From a virus: a stretch of DNA of 50,030 nucleotides. Shown here piece after piece: positions 1 to 8,400 of this stretch; within the stretch, counting starts at the first letter, position 1; each line of letters begins with the position of its first letter. A program made the position numbers and the translations under genes. The stretch spans positions 1-50,030 of IMG/VR virus record IMGVR_UViG_3300025099_000033. One strand, 5' to 3'. Under the pieces are notes generated by a model. That model did no database searches. It worked only from the letters and a program-made list of their open reading frames with translations, and was not told where the DNA came from.

Positions 1-939
1 CCATTTGAGTACCCTGAGTATTATACTGAAGGGTGGTTAAAGCAAGCTCAAGCATTTTGGCTACACACCGAAATACCAATGTCAGGAGATGTTAAGGATT
101 GGAATGAAAGATTAACACCTGAAGAAAAGAATCTGGTAGGAAATATTCTACTAGGTTTTGCACAAACCGAGTGTGCAGTATCAGATTATTGGACACAAAA
201 TGTAGTATCATGGTTTCCAAAACATGAGATACAACAAATGGCTATGATGTTTGGTTCGCAAGAAACAATACATGCAGTAGCTTATAGTTATTTAAACGAA
301 ACATTAGGATTAGATGATTTTGAAGCGTTTTTACATGAGCCTGCTACATCTCAGAGATTTGATAATCTCGTGGGATACACCGGGACCGAAACAGTGGGGA
401 TTGCACGATCACTTGCAATCTTTTCCGCTTTTGCAGAGGGTGTTAGCCTTTACAGTGCTTTTGCTGTGTTATATTCTTTCCAAATGCGTAATCTTCTTAA
501 AGGAATTGGTCAACAAATGAAGTGGAGTGTTAGGGATGAATCCTTACATTCAAAGATGGGTTGTCAACTATTTAATCACATGTGTGATGAAGACCCAACC
601 CTTAGATCTACTTGTAGAGATAGTATAAAAAATGCCGCTGAAACAATGGTAGAACTTGAGGAAAAATACATTGACAAGATGTTTGAGATGGGTGACATAG
701 AAGGGATTAAATCTTACGACCTTAAACAGTTTATTAGGAAAAGATGTAATGAGAAGTTAAGGGAACTTGGTTATGATGAAGTCACATCTAGGATGTTTGT
801 TTACGATAAAGAAGCGGCATCAAATTTAGATTGGTTTTATCATTTAACCGGAGGTCATACACATACAGATTTTTTTGCTATGCGACCTACAGATTACAGT
901 AAAGCAAATGAAGGGGAGGATTTCGAGGATATTTGGTAA
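1..939 (+). CDS. nrdB: Ribonucleotide reductase small (R2, radical-generating) subunit, 5' partial
   Basis: R2 of class I ribonucleotide reductase houses the di-metal centre and radical used by NrdA to make deoxynucleotides. The reading frame is open from base 1 (PFEYPEYYTEGW...), so the N-terminus is cut by the window edge and the Met at 79 is internal. Visible-fragment residues matching the family's metal ligands are E57 (AQTECAV), E88 and H91 (SQETIH), E146 (FAEGVS), E180 and H183 (RDESLH); Y95 sits at the radical-tyrosine position. The first ligand is Glu, where E. coli and mouse R2 have Asp. The stop at 937-939 overlaps the next small ORF. The family is certain; the R2 subclass is not determined. 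Confidence 0.96.
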   Translation, partial: PFEYPEYYTEGWLKQAQAFWLHTEIPMSGDVKDWNERLTPEEKNLVGNILLGFAQTECAVSDYWTQNVVSWFPKHEIQQMAMMFGSQETIHAVAYSYLNETLGLDDFEAFLHEPATSQRFDNLVGYTGTETVGIARSLAIFSAFAEGVSLYSAFAVLYSFQMRNLLKGIGQQMKWSVRDESLHSKMGCQLFNHMCDEDPTLRSTCRDSIKNAAETMVELEEKYIDKMFEMGDIEGIKSYDLKQFIRKRCNEKLRELGYDEVTSRMFVYDKEAASNLDWFYHLTGGHTHTDFFAMRPTDYSKANEGEDFEDIW

Positions 940-1174
940 AATAGAAAGCCAACTTGTAAGGAGGAGAAGTCTCTCTCCTTGGGAGAAGATGTACGAAAGG
1001 ATAGGTTATATGGGTAGTGGATTTTTAATTGCTGCTCAATGGTCTATTTCAGCTGAATTATATGTAGTAGGTTTTATACTTGTAATGGTTCAGACAACAT
1101 CAAGAAGACAATGGAATTTAGTAATATTAAACCTTAATGGCTTAACGGCTTGGTTAATACACCTTTTTAAATAA
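908..1174 (+). CDS. Small hydrophobic membrane protein between nrdB and nrdA
   Basis: I do not recognise a named family. The 88-aa reading has a basic N-terminal third (KGRISRIFGKIESQLVRRR), then a hydrophobic stretch from about residue 30 with two or three probable membrane helices (YMGSGFLIAAQW, LYVVGFILVMVQ, LNGLTAWLIHLF). It overlaps nrdB by 32 bp and ends 9 bp before nrdA, consistent with co-transcription. The longer reading from 875 overlaps nrdB further and seems less likely; Met codons at 908 and 989 are the realistic starts. A purine-rich aaggagga lies about 30 bp before 989, too far to be a normal ribosome site. Function unknown. Confidence 0.6.
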   Translation: MKGRISRIFGKIESQLVRRRSLSPWEKMYERIGYMGSGFLIAAQWSISAELYVVGFILVMVQTTSRRQWNLVILNLNGLTAWLIHLFK

Positions 1175-1183
1175 AAAAAATAA

Positions 1184-2884
1184 ATGACTAGTAGTAATAG
1201 ATGGATAAAGGGTAAGGATTACCCTTCTTGGGCAGATAGTGATGTCTACAAGAAAACAATTCAAGGTGGGTATTTACTACCCAATGAAACACCAAAGGAA
1301 GCTTATGAAAGAGTATCAAAAACTATCTCAAGGCGATTAGACAAGCCTGAGATGGAAGAAAAATTTTTTGAATACATCTGGAATGGTTGGTTATGTTTAG
1401 CGTCTCCTGTCCTCTCTAATACAGGGACAGATAGAGGTTTACCAATCAGTTGCTTTGGTATTGATGTAGCTGACTCTATATATGATATAGGATCTAAAAA
1501 TCTAGAGATGATGTTGCTTGCAAAGCATGGTGGTGGTGTTGGTATTGGTATTAATCAAATTAGACCTGCCGGTGCTAATATAACTAACAATGGGACATCA
1601 GATGGTGTTGTACCTTTCTGTAAAGTATATGACTCTACTATATTAGCAACTAATCAAGGATCTGTAAGAAGAGGTGCGGCAAGTGTCAACCTAAACATTG
1701 AGCATGCAGATTTTGAAGATTGGTTAGACATACGTGAACCTAAAGGTGATGTAAACAGACAATCACTTAATATGCATCAATGTGCAGTTGTTGGTGATAA
1801 GTTTATGAGGAAGTTGGGGTCAGGAGATAAAGTTGCAAGGAGGAAATGGGGTGCGCTTTTACAGAAACGTAAAGCTACCGGAGAACCTTATATAATGTTT
1901 AAAGGTAATGTGAATAAAGCAAATCCACCTGCATACAAAGACAACGCTTTGAAAGTATTTATGACAAATATATGTTCAGAGATTACCTTACATACAGATG
2001 AGAACCATAGTTTTGTTTGTTGTCTGTCTAGTTTAAATCTAGCAAAATATAATGAATGGAAAGATACTAACTTAATATATGATAGCACATTCTTTTTAGA
2101 CGGTGTTATGCAAGAGTTCATACAAAGGGCAAAGGGTCTGAAAGGATTTGAAAACTCTGTAAGGTCTGCTGAAAAAGGTAGAGCCATAGGACTAGGGGTA
2201 TTGGGTTGGCACACATATTTACAAGAGAAGGGATTACCCTTCGAAGGATTATTAGCACAACATGAAACAAGAAGGATATTTAGCCAAATTAAAATCGAAA
2301 GTGAACGAGCTAGTATGGCTCTTGCTGATAAGTACGGAGAACCGTTATGGTGCGTTGGTACAGGGTTTAGGAACACTCATCTTAGAGCTATTGCTCCTAC
2401 AGTTAGTAATAGTAAGCTTAGTGGTAATATTAGTCCCGGCATTGAGCCTTGGGCTGCTAATGTATTTACTGAACAAAGTGCAAAGGGTACTTTCATACGT
2501 AAAAACCCTACTCTGGAGAAAGTTTTACAAGAACAAGACATGAACACTAGTGAAGTTTGGGAGAAGATATTAGCTGACGGAGGATCTGTTCAGGGATTAG
2601 ATTTTTTAAGTGAACATAACAAAGACGTATTTAAAACTTTTAAGGAGATAAATCAATTAGAGTTAATCAATCAAGCAGGTATTAGACAACAGTACATAGA
2701 TCAGTCCGTTAGTCTGAACTTAGCATTCCCTTCTCAAGTAGATCCTAAGTTTGTGAACAAAGTTCACCTTGAGGCTTGGAAGAAAGGGATAAAGACTTTG
2801 TATTATACTAGAACGGAATCTGTTCTTAGAGGGGATATAGCTGAAAAAGCTATGGATGAGGATTGTTTAAGTTGTGATGGATAA
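1184..2884 (+). CDS. nrdA: Ribonucleotide reductase large (R1, catalytic) subunit, short form without ATP cone
   Basis: NrdA reduces ribonucleotides using a cysteine radical. The 566-aa protein keeps the catalytic set: C90 (LPISCFG), the NxCxE motif N262-C264-E266 (TNICSEI), C280 (VCCLSSLN), the Tyr pair Y540-Y541 (LYYTRTES) for radical transfer, and the redox pair C561/C564 (CLSC) at the C-terminus that re-reduces the active site. It is much shorter than E. coli NrdA (761 aa): the N-terminus goes almost directly into the barrel, so the ATP-cone that turns the enzyme off with dATP is missing. The leader is A-rich (aaataaaaaaaataa) with no Shine-Dalgarno. The stop overlaps the next start by one base. 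Confidence 0.95.
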   Translation: MTSSNRWIKGKDYPSWADSDVYKKTIQGGYLLPNETPKEAYERVSKTISRRLDKPEMEEKFFEYIWNGWLCLASPVLSNTGTDRGLPISCFGIDVADSIYDIGSKNLEMMLLAKHGGGVGIGINQIRPAGANITNNGTSDGVVPFCKVYDSTILATNQGSVRRGAASVNLNIEHADFEDWLDIREPKGDVNRQSLNMHQCAVVGDKFMRKLGSGDKVARRKWGALLQKRKATGEPYIMFKGNVNKANPPAYKDNALKVFMTNICSEITLHTDENHSFVCCLSSLNLAKYNEWKDTNLIYDSTFFLDGVMQEFIQRAKGLKGFENSVRSAEKGRAIGLGVLGWHTYLQEKGLPFEGLLAQHETRRIFSQIKIESERASMALADKYGEPLWCVGTGFRNTHLRAIAPTVSNSKLSGNISPGIEPWAANVFTEQSAKGTFIRKNPTLEKVLQEQDMNTSEVWEKILADGGSVQGLDFLSEHNKDVFKTFKEINQLELINQAGIRQQYIDQSVSLNLAFPSQVDPKFVNKVHLEAWKKGIKTLYYTRTESVLRGDIAEKAMDEDCLSCDG

Positions 2885-3123
2885 TGTCTGAAATATTAGA
2901 AATATACAAAGACTTTAAATTACTTAAAGCAGACGGATTTGATAATGCTATATTAGGTGTAGATCAATCAAATGATCCTGTTAGACTTATATATAGTGTT
3001 AAGAGATGTTTGGATATATTAGAGGAAGATATGAGTAGCGAGGAAGCTATGGAGTATTTTTCTTTCAATATAGAATGTGCTTATATGGGAGAAGAAACAC
3101 CTATATGGTGTTGGGATGTATAA
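2884..3123 (+). CDS. Small conserved-type protein following nrdA
   Basis: An acidic 79-aa soluble protein whose ATG shares a base with the nrdA stop (TAATG), implying translational coupling. The second half (SSEEAMEYFSFNIECAYMGEETPIWCW) looks like a small phage protein family I have seen next to nrdA in other marine phages, but I cannot name a function. A role tied to nucleotide metabolism is inferred only from position. It is the last + strand gene before the strand switch; only about 11 bp separate it from the converging - strand block, and no clear terminator is visible there. Confidence 0.8.
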   Translation: MSEILEIYKDFKLLKADGFDNAILGVDQSNDPVRLIYSVKRCLDILEEDMSSEEAMEYFSFNIECAYMGEETPIWCWDV

Positions 3124-3134
3124 TGCTATACACG

Positions 3135-3407
3135 TTACTTTCTTTTTAGAGATTTTACTCTTCTAGGTTTACCTGCTGGTTGTCCCAGACTCTTTTTCTC
3201 TCTAATCTTCTTTGCTTTCTCTGCAGCGGACATCTCACCTGCTGTCTTCGGAGTCTTACTGGACACTCTTTTACTTGGTCGGCAATAAGGCGTACCCCTA
3301 CCTTCACTTTTACCTCTACCGCAAGGTTTGCCAGTTCTAACATCCACCCATTTTTCTTGAAACCATCTTTTTAGATTTGCACCTTCTTTTGTTTTCCTTA
3401 CTGCCAT
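3135..3407 (-). CDS. Small basic DUF5872-like phage protein
   Basis: A 90-aa, strongly Lys/Arg-rich protein. Its core (KRWFQEKWVDVRTGKPCGRGK, then GTPYCRPSKRVSSKTPKT) matches what I recall of DUF5872, a small family of phage proteins with a W-x-D-x-x-T-G-K-P-C-G-R block and a second Cys. Two conserved-looking cysteines (C29, C42) in a basic context suggest a nucleic-acid or metal-binding fold, but this is inference. The start shares one base with the stop of the phosphatase gene (TAATG). It is the last gene of the - strand block. Confidence 0.7.
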   Translation of the reverse strand: MAVRKTKEGANLKRWFQEKWVDVRTGKPCGRGKSEGRGTPYCRPSKRVSSKTPKTAGEMSAAEKAKKIREKKSLGQPAGKPRRVKSLKRK

Positions 3408-3955
3408 TATACTTTATCTTTTACATGCTCATACATAGAAGTGCCAAGCTGTTCACCAAATCTAGAATCAGATTTGTAATGTGCTTTTGCTACGTTTCTA
3501 CTGTAGGATATATCTTTAGCTTCTTTCATAAAATCTTTTGAAGCCTCTGGATATTTATCTGCTAATACTTTACCAACTAAAAATCCTTGTGCTGAATGAC
3601 CAGAGGGATATGACGGAGTTTTCATAGTCTTAAGTTCTATGTCATCAAGCTTCACCCCAACTTCCTCTGCCACAACTTTAGGTCTAGGTCTTTTATAATG
3701 TTTTTTAAGCTCCAGAATAACATCAGAGCTATCATCAATTAAACTCTTTACAAGTTTAGAAGGGTAATCTATGTTATTTTTATTTGCAACAGATTTAAAT
3801 GATTCAAAAACATCATCCTTATCTTCAACAAACTTTCTATCACCTTTTATTTTTTTAAGATCTTTTATTTCTTTGAAAGTACCTAGTGATTTATTTCCGG
3901 GAGGTTTTTTGTTTTTAAACTTACTTACATTAAAATCCTTAAACAGACCTTTCAT
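3407..3955 (-). CDS. PAP2-type (class A acid phosphatase-like) phosphatase
   Basis: The 182-aa protein carries all three signatures of the PAP2/vanadium-haloperoxidase phosphatase superfamily in order: K84-x6-R91-P92 (KKHYKRPRP), P117-S-G-H120 (SYPSGHSAQ) and S152-R153-x5-H159-x3-D163 (SRNVAKAHYKSD). In the family the second His attacks the phosphate and the third-motif His protonates the leaving group. There is no signal peptide or membrane segment, so it looks cytosolic or virion-associated, unlike the membrane lipid phosphatases. The first ~75 residues are Lys-rich and unassigned. The substrate is unknown; phosphorylated lipid or cell-wall precursors or nucleotides are all possible. It sits among small genes at the end of the late block. 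Confidence 0.85.
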   Translation of the reverse strand: MKGLFKDFNVSKFKNKKPPGNKSLGTFKEIKDLKKIKGDRKFVEDKDDVFESFKSVANKNNIDYPSKLVKSLIDDSSDVILELKKHYKRPRPKVVAEEVGVKLDDIELKTMKTPSYPSGHSAQGFLVGKVLADKYPEASKDFMKEAKDISYSRNVAKAHYKSDSRFGEQLGTSMYEHVKDKV

Positions 3956-3957
3956 TT

Positions 3958-4125
3958 TTATTTTTTCTTAGACTTATTACCGTAGTTTGCAGCACCCACT
4001 TTTCTACATTTAGCAATAGCACCACTAGCATAAGCTGATGGAAATACTCTATACCTAGCTTTTACTTTATGATAGCATGCATCCTTTAATTTAAAAGGTG
4101 ACTCTTCTTCTTTATTTTCCTTCAT
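3958..4125 (-). CDS. 55-aa small basic protein with PSAYASG motif
   Basis: A short ORF filling the gap between the phosphatase and the 54-aa gene. Its start overlaps the upstream stop as ATGA and its TAA lies 2 bp before the phosphatase ATG. The protein reads ...DACYHKVKARYRVFPSAYASGAIAKCRKVGAANYGNKSKKK. The Y-x-V-F-PSAY-ASGAIAKC block resembles very common small phage proteins (the PSAYANG type) of unknown function. Two cysteines and a basic tail are present. Tight packing and motif support expression; function is not known. Confidence 0.75.
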   Translation of the reverse strand: MKENKEEESPFKLKDACYHKVKARYRVFPSAYASGAIAKCRKVGAANYGNKSKKK

Positions 4126-4286
4126 TTCTTTTTATTTTTATATGGAAATAATATATTTAATGCATCCCTTCTACCCTCACATCCACAAGGAATATTTAAT
4201 CCTTCAGATACTCTATCCACAACAGTTTTAATTCCTGTTGCCTTTGTAAATTTTTCTATACTATCTCCTAATCCTCTTGATTTCAT
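4122..4286 (-). CDS. 54-aa small protein with GLGD...CGC motif
   Basis: I chose the start at 4286 (MKSRGLGDSIEKFTKATGIK) because it lies 4 bp after the upstream TAA; the longer reading from 4319 would overlap the upstream gene by 29 bp. The body resembles short phage proteins with a GLGD-x-I-E-K-F-T-K-x-T-G start and a C-terminal IPCGCEGRRDALN-x-x-FPYK block with two cysteines. The function of this type is unknown. It ends in a 4-bp ATGA overlap with the next gene. Confidence 0.75.
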   Translation of the reverse strand: MKSRGLGDSIEKFTKATGIKTVVDRVSEGLNIPCGCEGRRDALNILFPYKNKKK

Positions 4287-4290
4287 AATA

Positions 4291-4575
4291 TTAACATTTC
4301 CACCTACGCCTTGCAGCACAGATTCTTTTTTCTGGTGTTTTTGAACAATTTATTCTATGCATTTTCATTTGACCTTTTGACCTAGCGCAAAAAGATTTTT
4401 TTCTTTTACCACCTTGTGGTTGTGGTGGTTTTAAATTACCACCTGTTTCTCTATTATATGCAGCCCTACCTGCAGCTGTCATTCCGGCACCTTCTTTTGC
4501 TGTAAGAAAGTGTCGACCCTTACCTTTGGTGGTCTTCCTTAATTTAGTAAATGGTGAGCTTGTTTGAATATACAT
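4291..4575 (-). CDS. Small basic DUF6321-like protein
   Basis: A 94-aa basic protein. The block LTAKEGAGMTAAGRAAYNRETGGNLKPPQPQGGKRKKSFCAR followed by a C-terminal RRRWKC matches what I recall of DUF6321, a family found in many phages. It has conserved-looking cysteines in the SFCARSKGQMK, INCSKTP, KRICAARR and RWKC segments. The function is unknown; a virion-internal or nucleic-acid-binding role is only a guess from charge. It starts 5 bp after the DUF5675 gene. Confidence 0.78.
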   Translation of the reverse strand: MYIQTSSPFTKLRKTTKGKGRHFLTAKEGAGMTAAGRAAYNRETGGNLKPPQPQGGKRKKSFCARSKGQMKMHRINCSKTPEKRICAARRRWKC

Positions 4576-4580
4576 AATTA

Positions 4581-5048
4581 TTATTTACATGTGCAGTTAC
4601 ACTCAGTGCAACAATCAGTTACACTAATATTTATAATATCAGCGTCACTCATTTTTTGATAAAGTCTTTTGAATGCTGGACCTGAATTACTTAAGTTGTT
4701 GTTTTGATCAAACCTATTAGACTTAACAGCATCTGACACGAGTAAACAACCATCGGTATGATCATCATCATTCCCTATGTGAATGTAAACGTACTGAAAA
4801 TCAGGCACATCCTGAAGCATAAAGTGATAATCAAACCAAGGATATTTACTTCTATACTTTTTAGTTAAACCACTAAGAACTTCACGCTTTTCTACTTTAT
4901 AAGTACCTGCAGGTATTCTAGTTTCACCTTTTATCTTTTCCTCTCTATATTCATCCTCTAGTGTAAAACATTCAAACTCTCCATCAACAAATAGTAACCC
5001 TAAAGTAGTATCACTTTTGCTACTAAATCTTTTTAGTTCTAGTTTCAT
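4581..5048 (-). CDS. DUF5675 family protein (possible cell-wall enzyme)
   Basis: The 155-aa sequence (LELKRFSSKSDTTLG-LLFVDGEFECFTLEDEYRE, then TRIPAGTYKVEKR, then VYIHIGN-DDDHTDGCLLVSDAV) follows the DUF5675 pattern, with conserved TLED, IP-x-G-x-Y and H-x-GN...TxGC-xxV segments. DUF5675 proteins occur in phages and Bacteroidota; a peptidoglycan-related catalytic role has been suggested because of His, Asp and Cys residues in an L,D-transpeptidase-like arrangement, but I cannot confirm it. The C-terminal tail CCTECNCTCK is unusually Cys-rich. It follows a membrane coiled-coil gene with a 1-bp overlap, so the two may form a lysis pair. Confidence 0.78.
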   Translation of the reverse strand: MKLELKRFSSKSDTTLGLLFVDGEFECFTLEDEYREEKIKGETRIPAGTYKVEKREVLSGLTKKYRSKYPWFDYHFMLQDVPDFQYVYIHIGNDDDHTDGCLLVSDAVKSNRFDQNNNLSNSGPAFKRLYQKMSDADIINISVTDCCTECNCTCK

Positions 5049-5365
5049 TATCTGTCTTTTTTCTTGTATAGATCTTTTTGTAAATCTTCAATGTGTTTTC
5101 TGAGATCCTTAACATCCTCCTCTAAATCACTAACATGATCCAACATCCAAGCATGATTTAAATCATACTCTTTCCTTTCTATCGCAGCTGGTGGCAATAG
5201 CTTTGCCTCTTCGATGTCATTTTGTAATTTAAAATACATGCCACCCAATGTAAATATTCCTGCAACGATTAAACCTATAGACTTTAGCGTTAAATGAAAA
5301 TCAGGCTTACCATCTCCATCTACATCAACTCCCATATTTGTACCACTCCCTAATTCTTGTGCCAT
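5048..5365 (-). CDS. Single-pass membrane protein with coiled coil (spanin- or holin-like candidate)
   Basis: The 105-aa protein has a polar Gly/Asp-rich N-terminus, one probable membrane helix (residues ~26-44, LKSIGLIVAGIFTLGGMYF) and a long charged helix that looks like a coiled coil (ISDLEEDVKDLRKHIEDLQKDL type, residues ~75-103). This topology is typical of phage lysis accessory proteins such as inner-membrane spanins or antiholins, but no family signature settles it. The stop shares a base with the DUF5675 start. A ~47-bp AT-only spacer with no obvious signal separates it from the giant protein upstream. Confidence 0.7.
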   Translation of the reverse strand: MAQELGSGTNMGVDVDGDGKPDFHLTLKSIGLIVAGIFTLGGMYFKLQNDIEEAKLLPPAAIERKEYDLNHAWMLDHVSDLEEDVKDLRKHIEDLQKDLYKKKDR

Positions 5366-5412
5366 ATTTTATATTGTTTTATATCTTTATTATTACCTAT
5401 TTATTATTTTTT

Positions 5413-8400
5413 TTAATTATCAACTATATCTCTAAGTCTTTTAGCTGTTTCCATTTTTTTATCTAATCTATTTTTTCTTCTGGTTTCTTTTGCTTTTTTA
5501 ATACCCTCTTTCTTTCTTCTTTCTTTTATCCCTGCCTTTATACGATCTTGATCTTTGTTTTCAATACCAATATTCCAAGTAGACCAACCCATGCTTGTGG
5601 CTATTCTTTGATAATTTTTATTATTAGAATCAAGTGCTGCTCCAAAATTTATAACTTTTGTTCTTAAACGATTTAATGGAATATTAGTTGAAGCTTCTAT
5701 ACTTCTACCTGCTATTTCATATATAGGATTATCTATTTGAAAGTAAGGAAATGTATCCTTAAAACCTTTGTTCTGTTCTTTAATTAAATCTTTTTCAAAT
5801 TTTAATACATTACCAACTTGATATAAATTGTTGACTTTATTACCTAAAGTTGGAGATACATTTGCTAAAGAAGCTATGATTTTACCTGTTTCTCCTAAAA
5901 ATCCTTTTTCATCCTGTTTCCTATATTCAATGTAAGTATCTTTAAGTGCAACTAAACCAGCACCAACTAAGCCTGTGCCTCTTATTATTGTGTTAATTGA
6001 ATTATTAAGCACTCTAAACCATTTACTACTTATAAAAGCCTTATCATCTTTACCTTCTTTTGAAAACCAATCGCCCTTAATACCCTTTTTTGCAAGCTCT
6101 GCTTCTCTCTCTTCCTCATCATCATCAAACAACAAAAAGAAAAGACCACTTTGAAGACTATTAAAAGCTATATTTTGAATTGCACCATAATAAATTATTT
6201 TTGAGAGATGTGTTTTCCAAGCCCCTTCTTCGAATGACCTTATACCATCACCCCTTTTATTTTTAATGTCTAAAAATGATTTTTTTATTTGTCTATTATA
6301 CTGCATAGCCACGTTATTAAATGCAAGTATAAATCTACCAAAAGTTCCAGCTTGTTGTTTAGATATTAAAGCAGGATCTGAAGATTGCTGTGTTTCTTCA
6401 GCTATAGAATAAAAATCTTCAAGTGATTTAGATTCAGCTTCAGATTCACTCAACCCTTGTTTTAAATATGTTTTAATTCTGTTTCTATAAAAGCTAGCAC
6501 CACCGAGAGCTATAGCAAAACTATCTGAAATTTGTGTTGGAGCAAACCCTATTTTAACCATATAATTATATGCAGCTTTTAATTTGTTTTTGCTACCAGC
6601 AACAGAATTTGCTAATTCAGCTTGATTAACATCTAACTTTAACCCTTTTCTTCTTTGTTTTAATTTATCAGAATTAAAAAGTCTACTAAAATCACTCCAA
6701 AATTGAGGTTGGTTTGCAAAAGCAGCACCAGCAGCTAATATGTTATTATCACTCCAGTTTACAAAATTAGCAAAAGACACTTGTTGCAATAGTGCACTTC
6801 TAACATTTAAAAACATTATTGTGGCGGTAGATTGGTTTATAAAGTTTTCAACTGCATTTACTTCTCTATCTTTACCTTGTTCTCTATTTATGCCTGTTTT
6901 CATTCTATGTAAAGAGTTTTCTAAACTTTCTCTAAACACTTTCCCATAAATAGCTTGTATCTTGTTTAAATTTTCTTTATTAAATATTTCCTTACTATTT
7001 TCTATGAATTCTTTTAAATGTCTTTCTCTACTTTGTTTATTTAAAGATCCATCCATATCAGCGGCTATAGTATCTACAAGCCAAGTTTTAGTTGGCTCAA
7101 CATAACCTTTAGGCTCATTAATAATTCTTTCTACACCTAAAGCAAACTCTAACAATCTAGGGTCATTTGCTACTATTCTGTAAAGTTTATTTGATTCTCT
7201 TTTTTTAATACCAGCCCCACCTTCACTAACATCTTTAGATAAATCAAATCCATTTTTTCTCCATAGAAATACTCTTATTGCTTGATCATGAGTAAATTCT
7301 TCACCCGGTATTTTTTTCCCTAACTTTTTTGTAACATCTTTATATTTTTTTCTTAAAGAAAAATAATCATCAGCCATTTTTTGTCTAGAACTTTCTAGTG
7401 CAGCTACACCTCTTTTGTAAGGAAGATTTAAAGCTTCTTCAAAGAATTGTTTTTGTTCATCTCCAATCTTACCTTTACCTAAAAAAGAATATATTAAACC
7501 CATAAAATCCTCTGCAGTAGGAGGTACAAAATATCCAAACTTTTTTGATATACCCCTTTGTGCGTTTGCAAATTCTGCTTCAGCGTCTGAGTATATTTTT
7601 TTAGCAGATACACCTTTATTTTGTTCTAAAATTTTATTAAACTTATTTTTTAAAGCCATAGGTCTACTAAAGTAAATTGAGGTTTCACCTTCTTTTAAAC
7701 CATAAGTTTCTCTTATTTCTGCTTCAGACAATTTAGGTAATTCTGTACCTTCTTTCTTAGCTTTAAAATAATTAGTTAATCTATCCTGCAATAACTTACT
7801 AGAGAATAATTGATTAGTTTTGTGATCTTTATATAAATTTCTAGAATTTATTTCTGTCATTTCAGGAGAATATCTTATACCAAAATAAGCCTTTGTTTTA
7901 TCTGCTGGTGTAGCGGTTAATCCTATCTCTGGTTTAATGTAAAACTGTGGATACATTCTTTGTCCATCTACTAAATCTTTTTCATACAACATAGGTAAGC
8001 CTGTTGCGTCTGATAATTCTTTATTTAAAGCGTAAGGTTTAAATTTAAAAAATAAAAGTTCTACATTTTGTTCAATATAGGGATTAAGAATTAATTCTTC
8101 AAAAAGGTTATTATTTCTTATTATTGTTTTATAATTTGCTGGTTTAATTTTTTTCTTTGCTTTTTTAGCTAAGTCTAAATTTAATATTGTTCCCGGATTT
8201 TTTTGTCCAGAAATTTTTTTGTAAGCGTCACCAAAATCAAAAAATAAATCAGTGTCACGATTTAATATTATATTTTTTATTTTTTCTGGTAAATTAATAT
8301 CACTTTCTTCATTAAAAAATTTTTTATTTCTATCAAAGAGTTGATATGTTTTTTTATTTAATGTAATATACTTACCTACTCTCCCTAAAAGTTCATTTTT

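Noticed and set aside
875-907. Longer start of the small membrane gene
   Set aside because: It would lie further inside nrdB and adds no conserved-looking residues; starts at 908 or 989 are more economical.
4287-4319. Longer start (65 aa) of the GLGD...CGC gene
   Set aside because: It overlaps the DUF6321-like gene by 29 bp, while an ATG 4 bp after that stop matches the family-like N-terminus.
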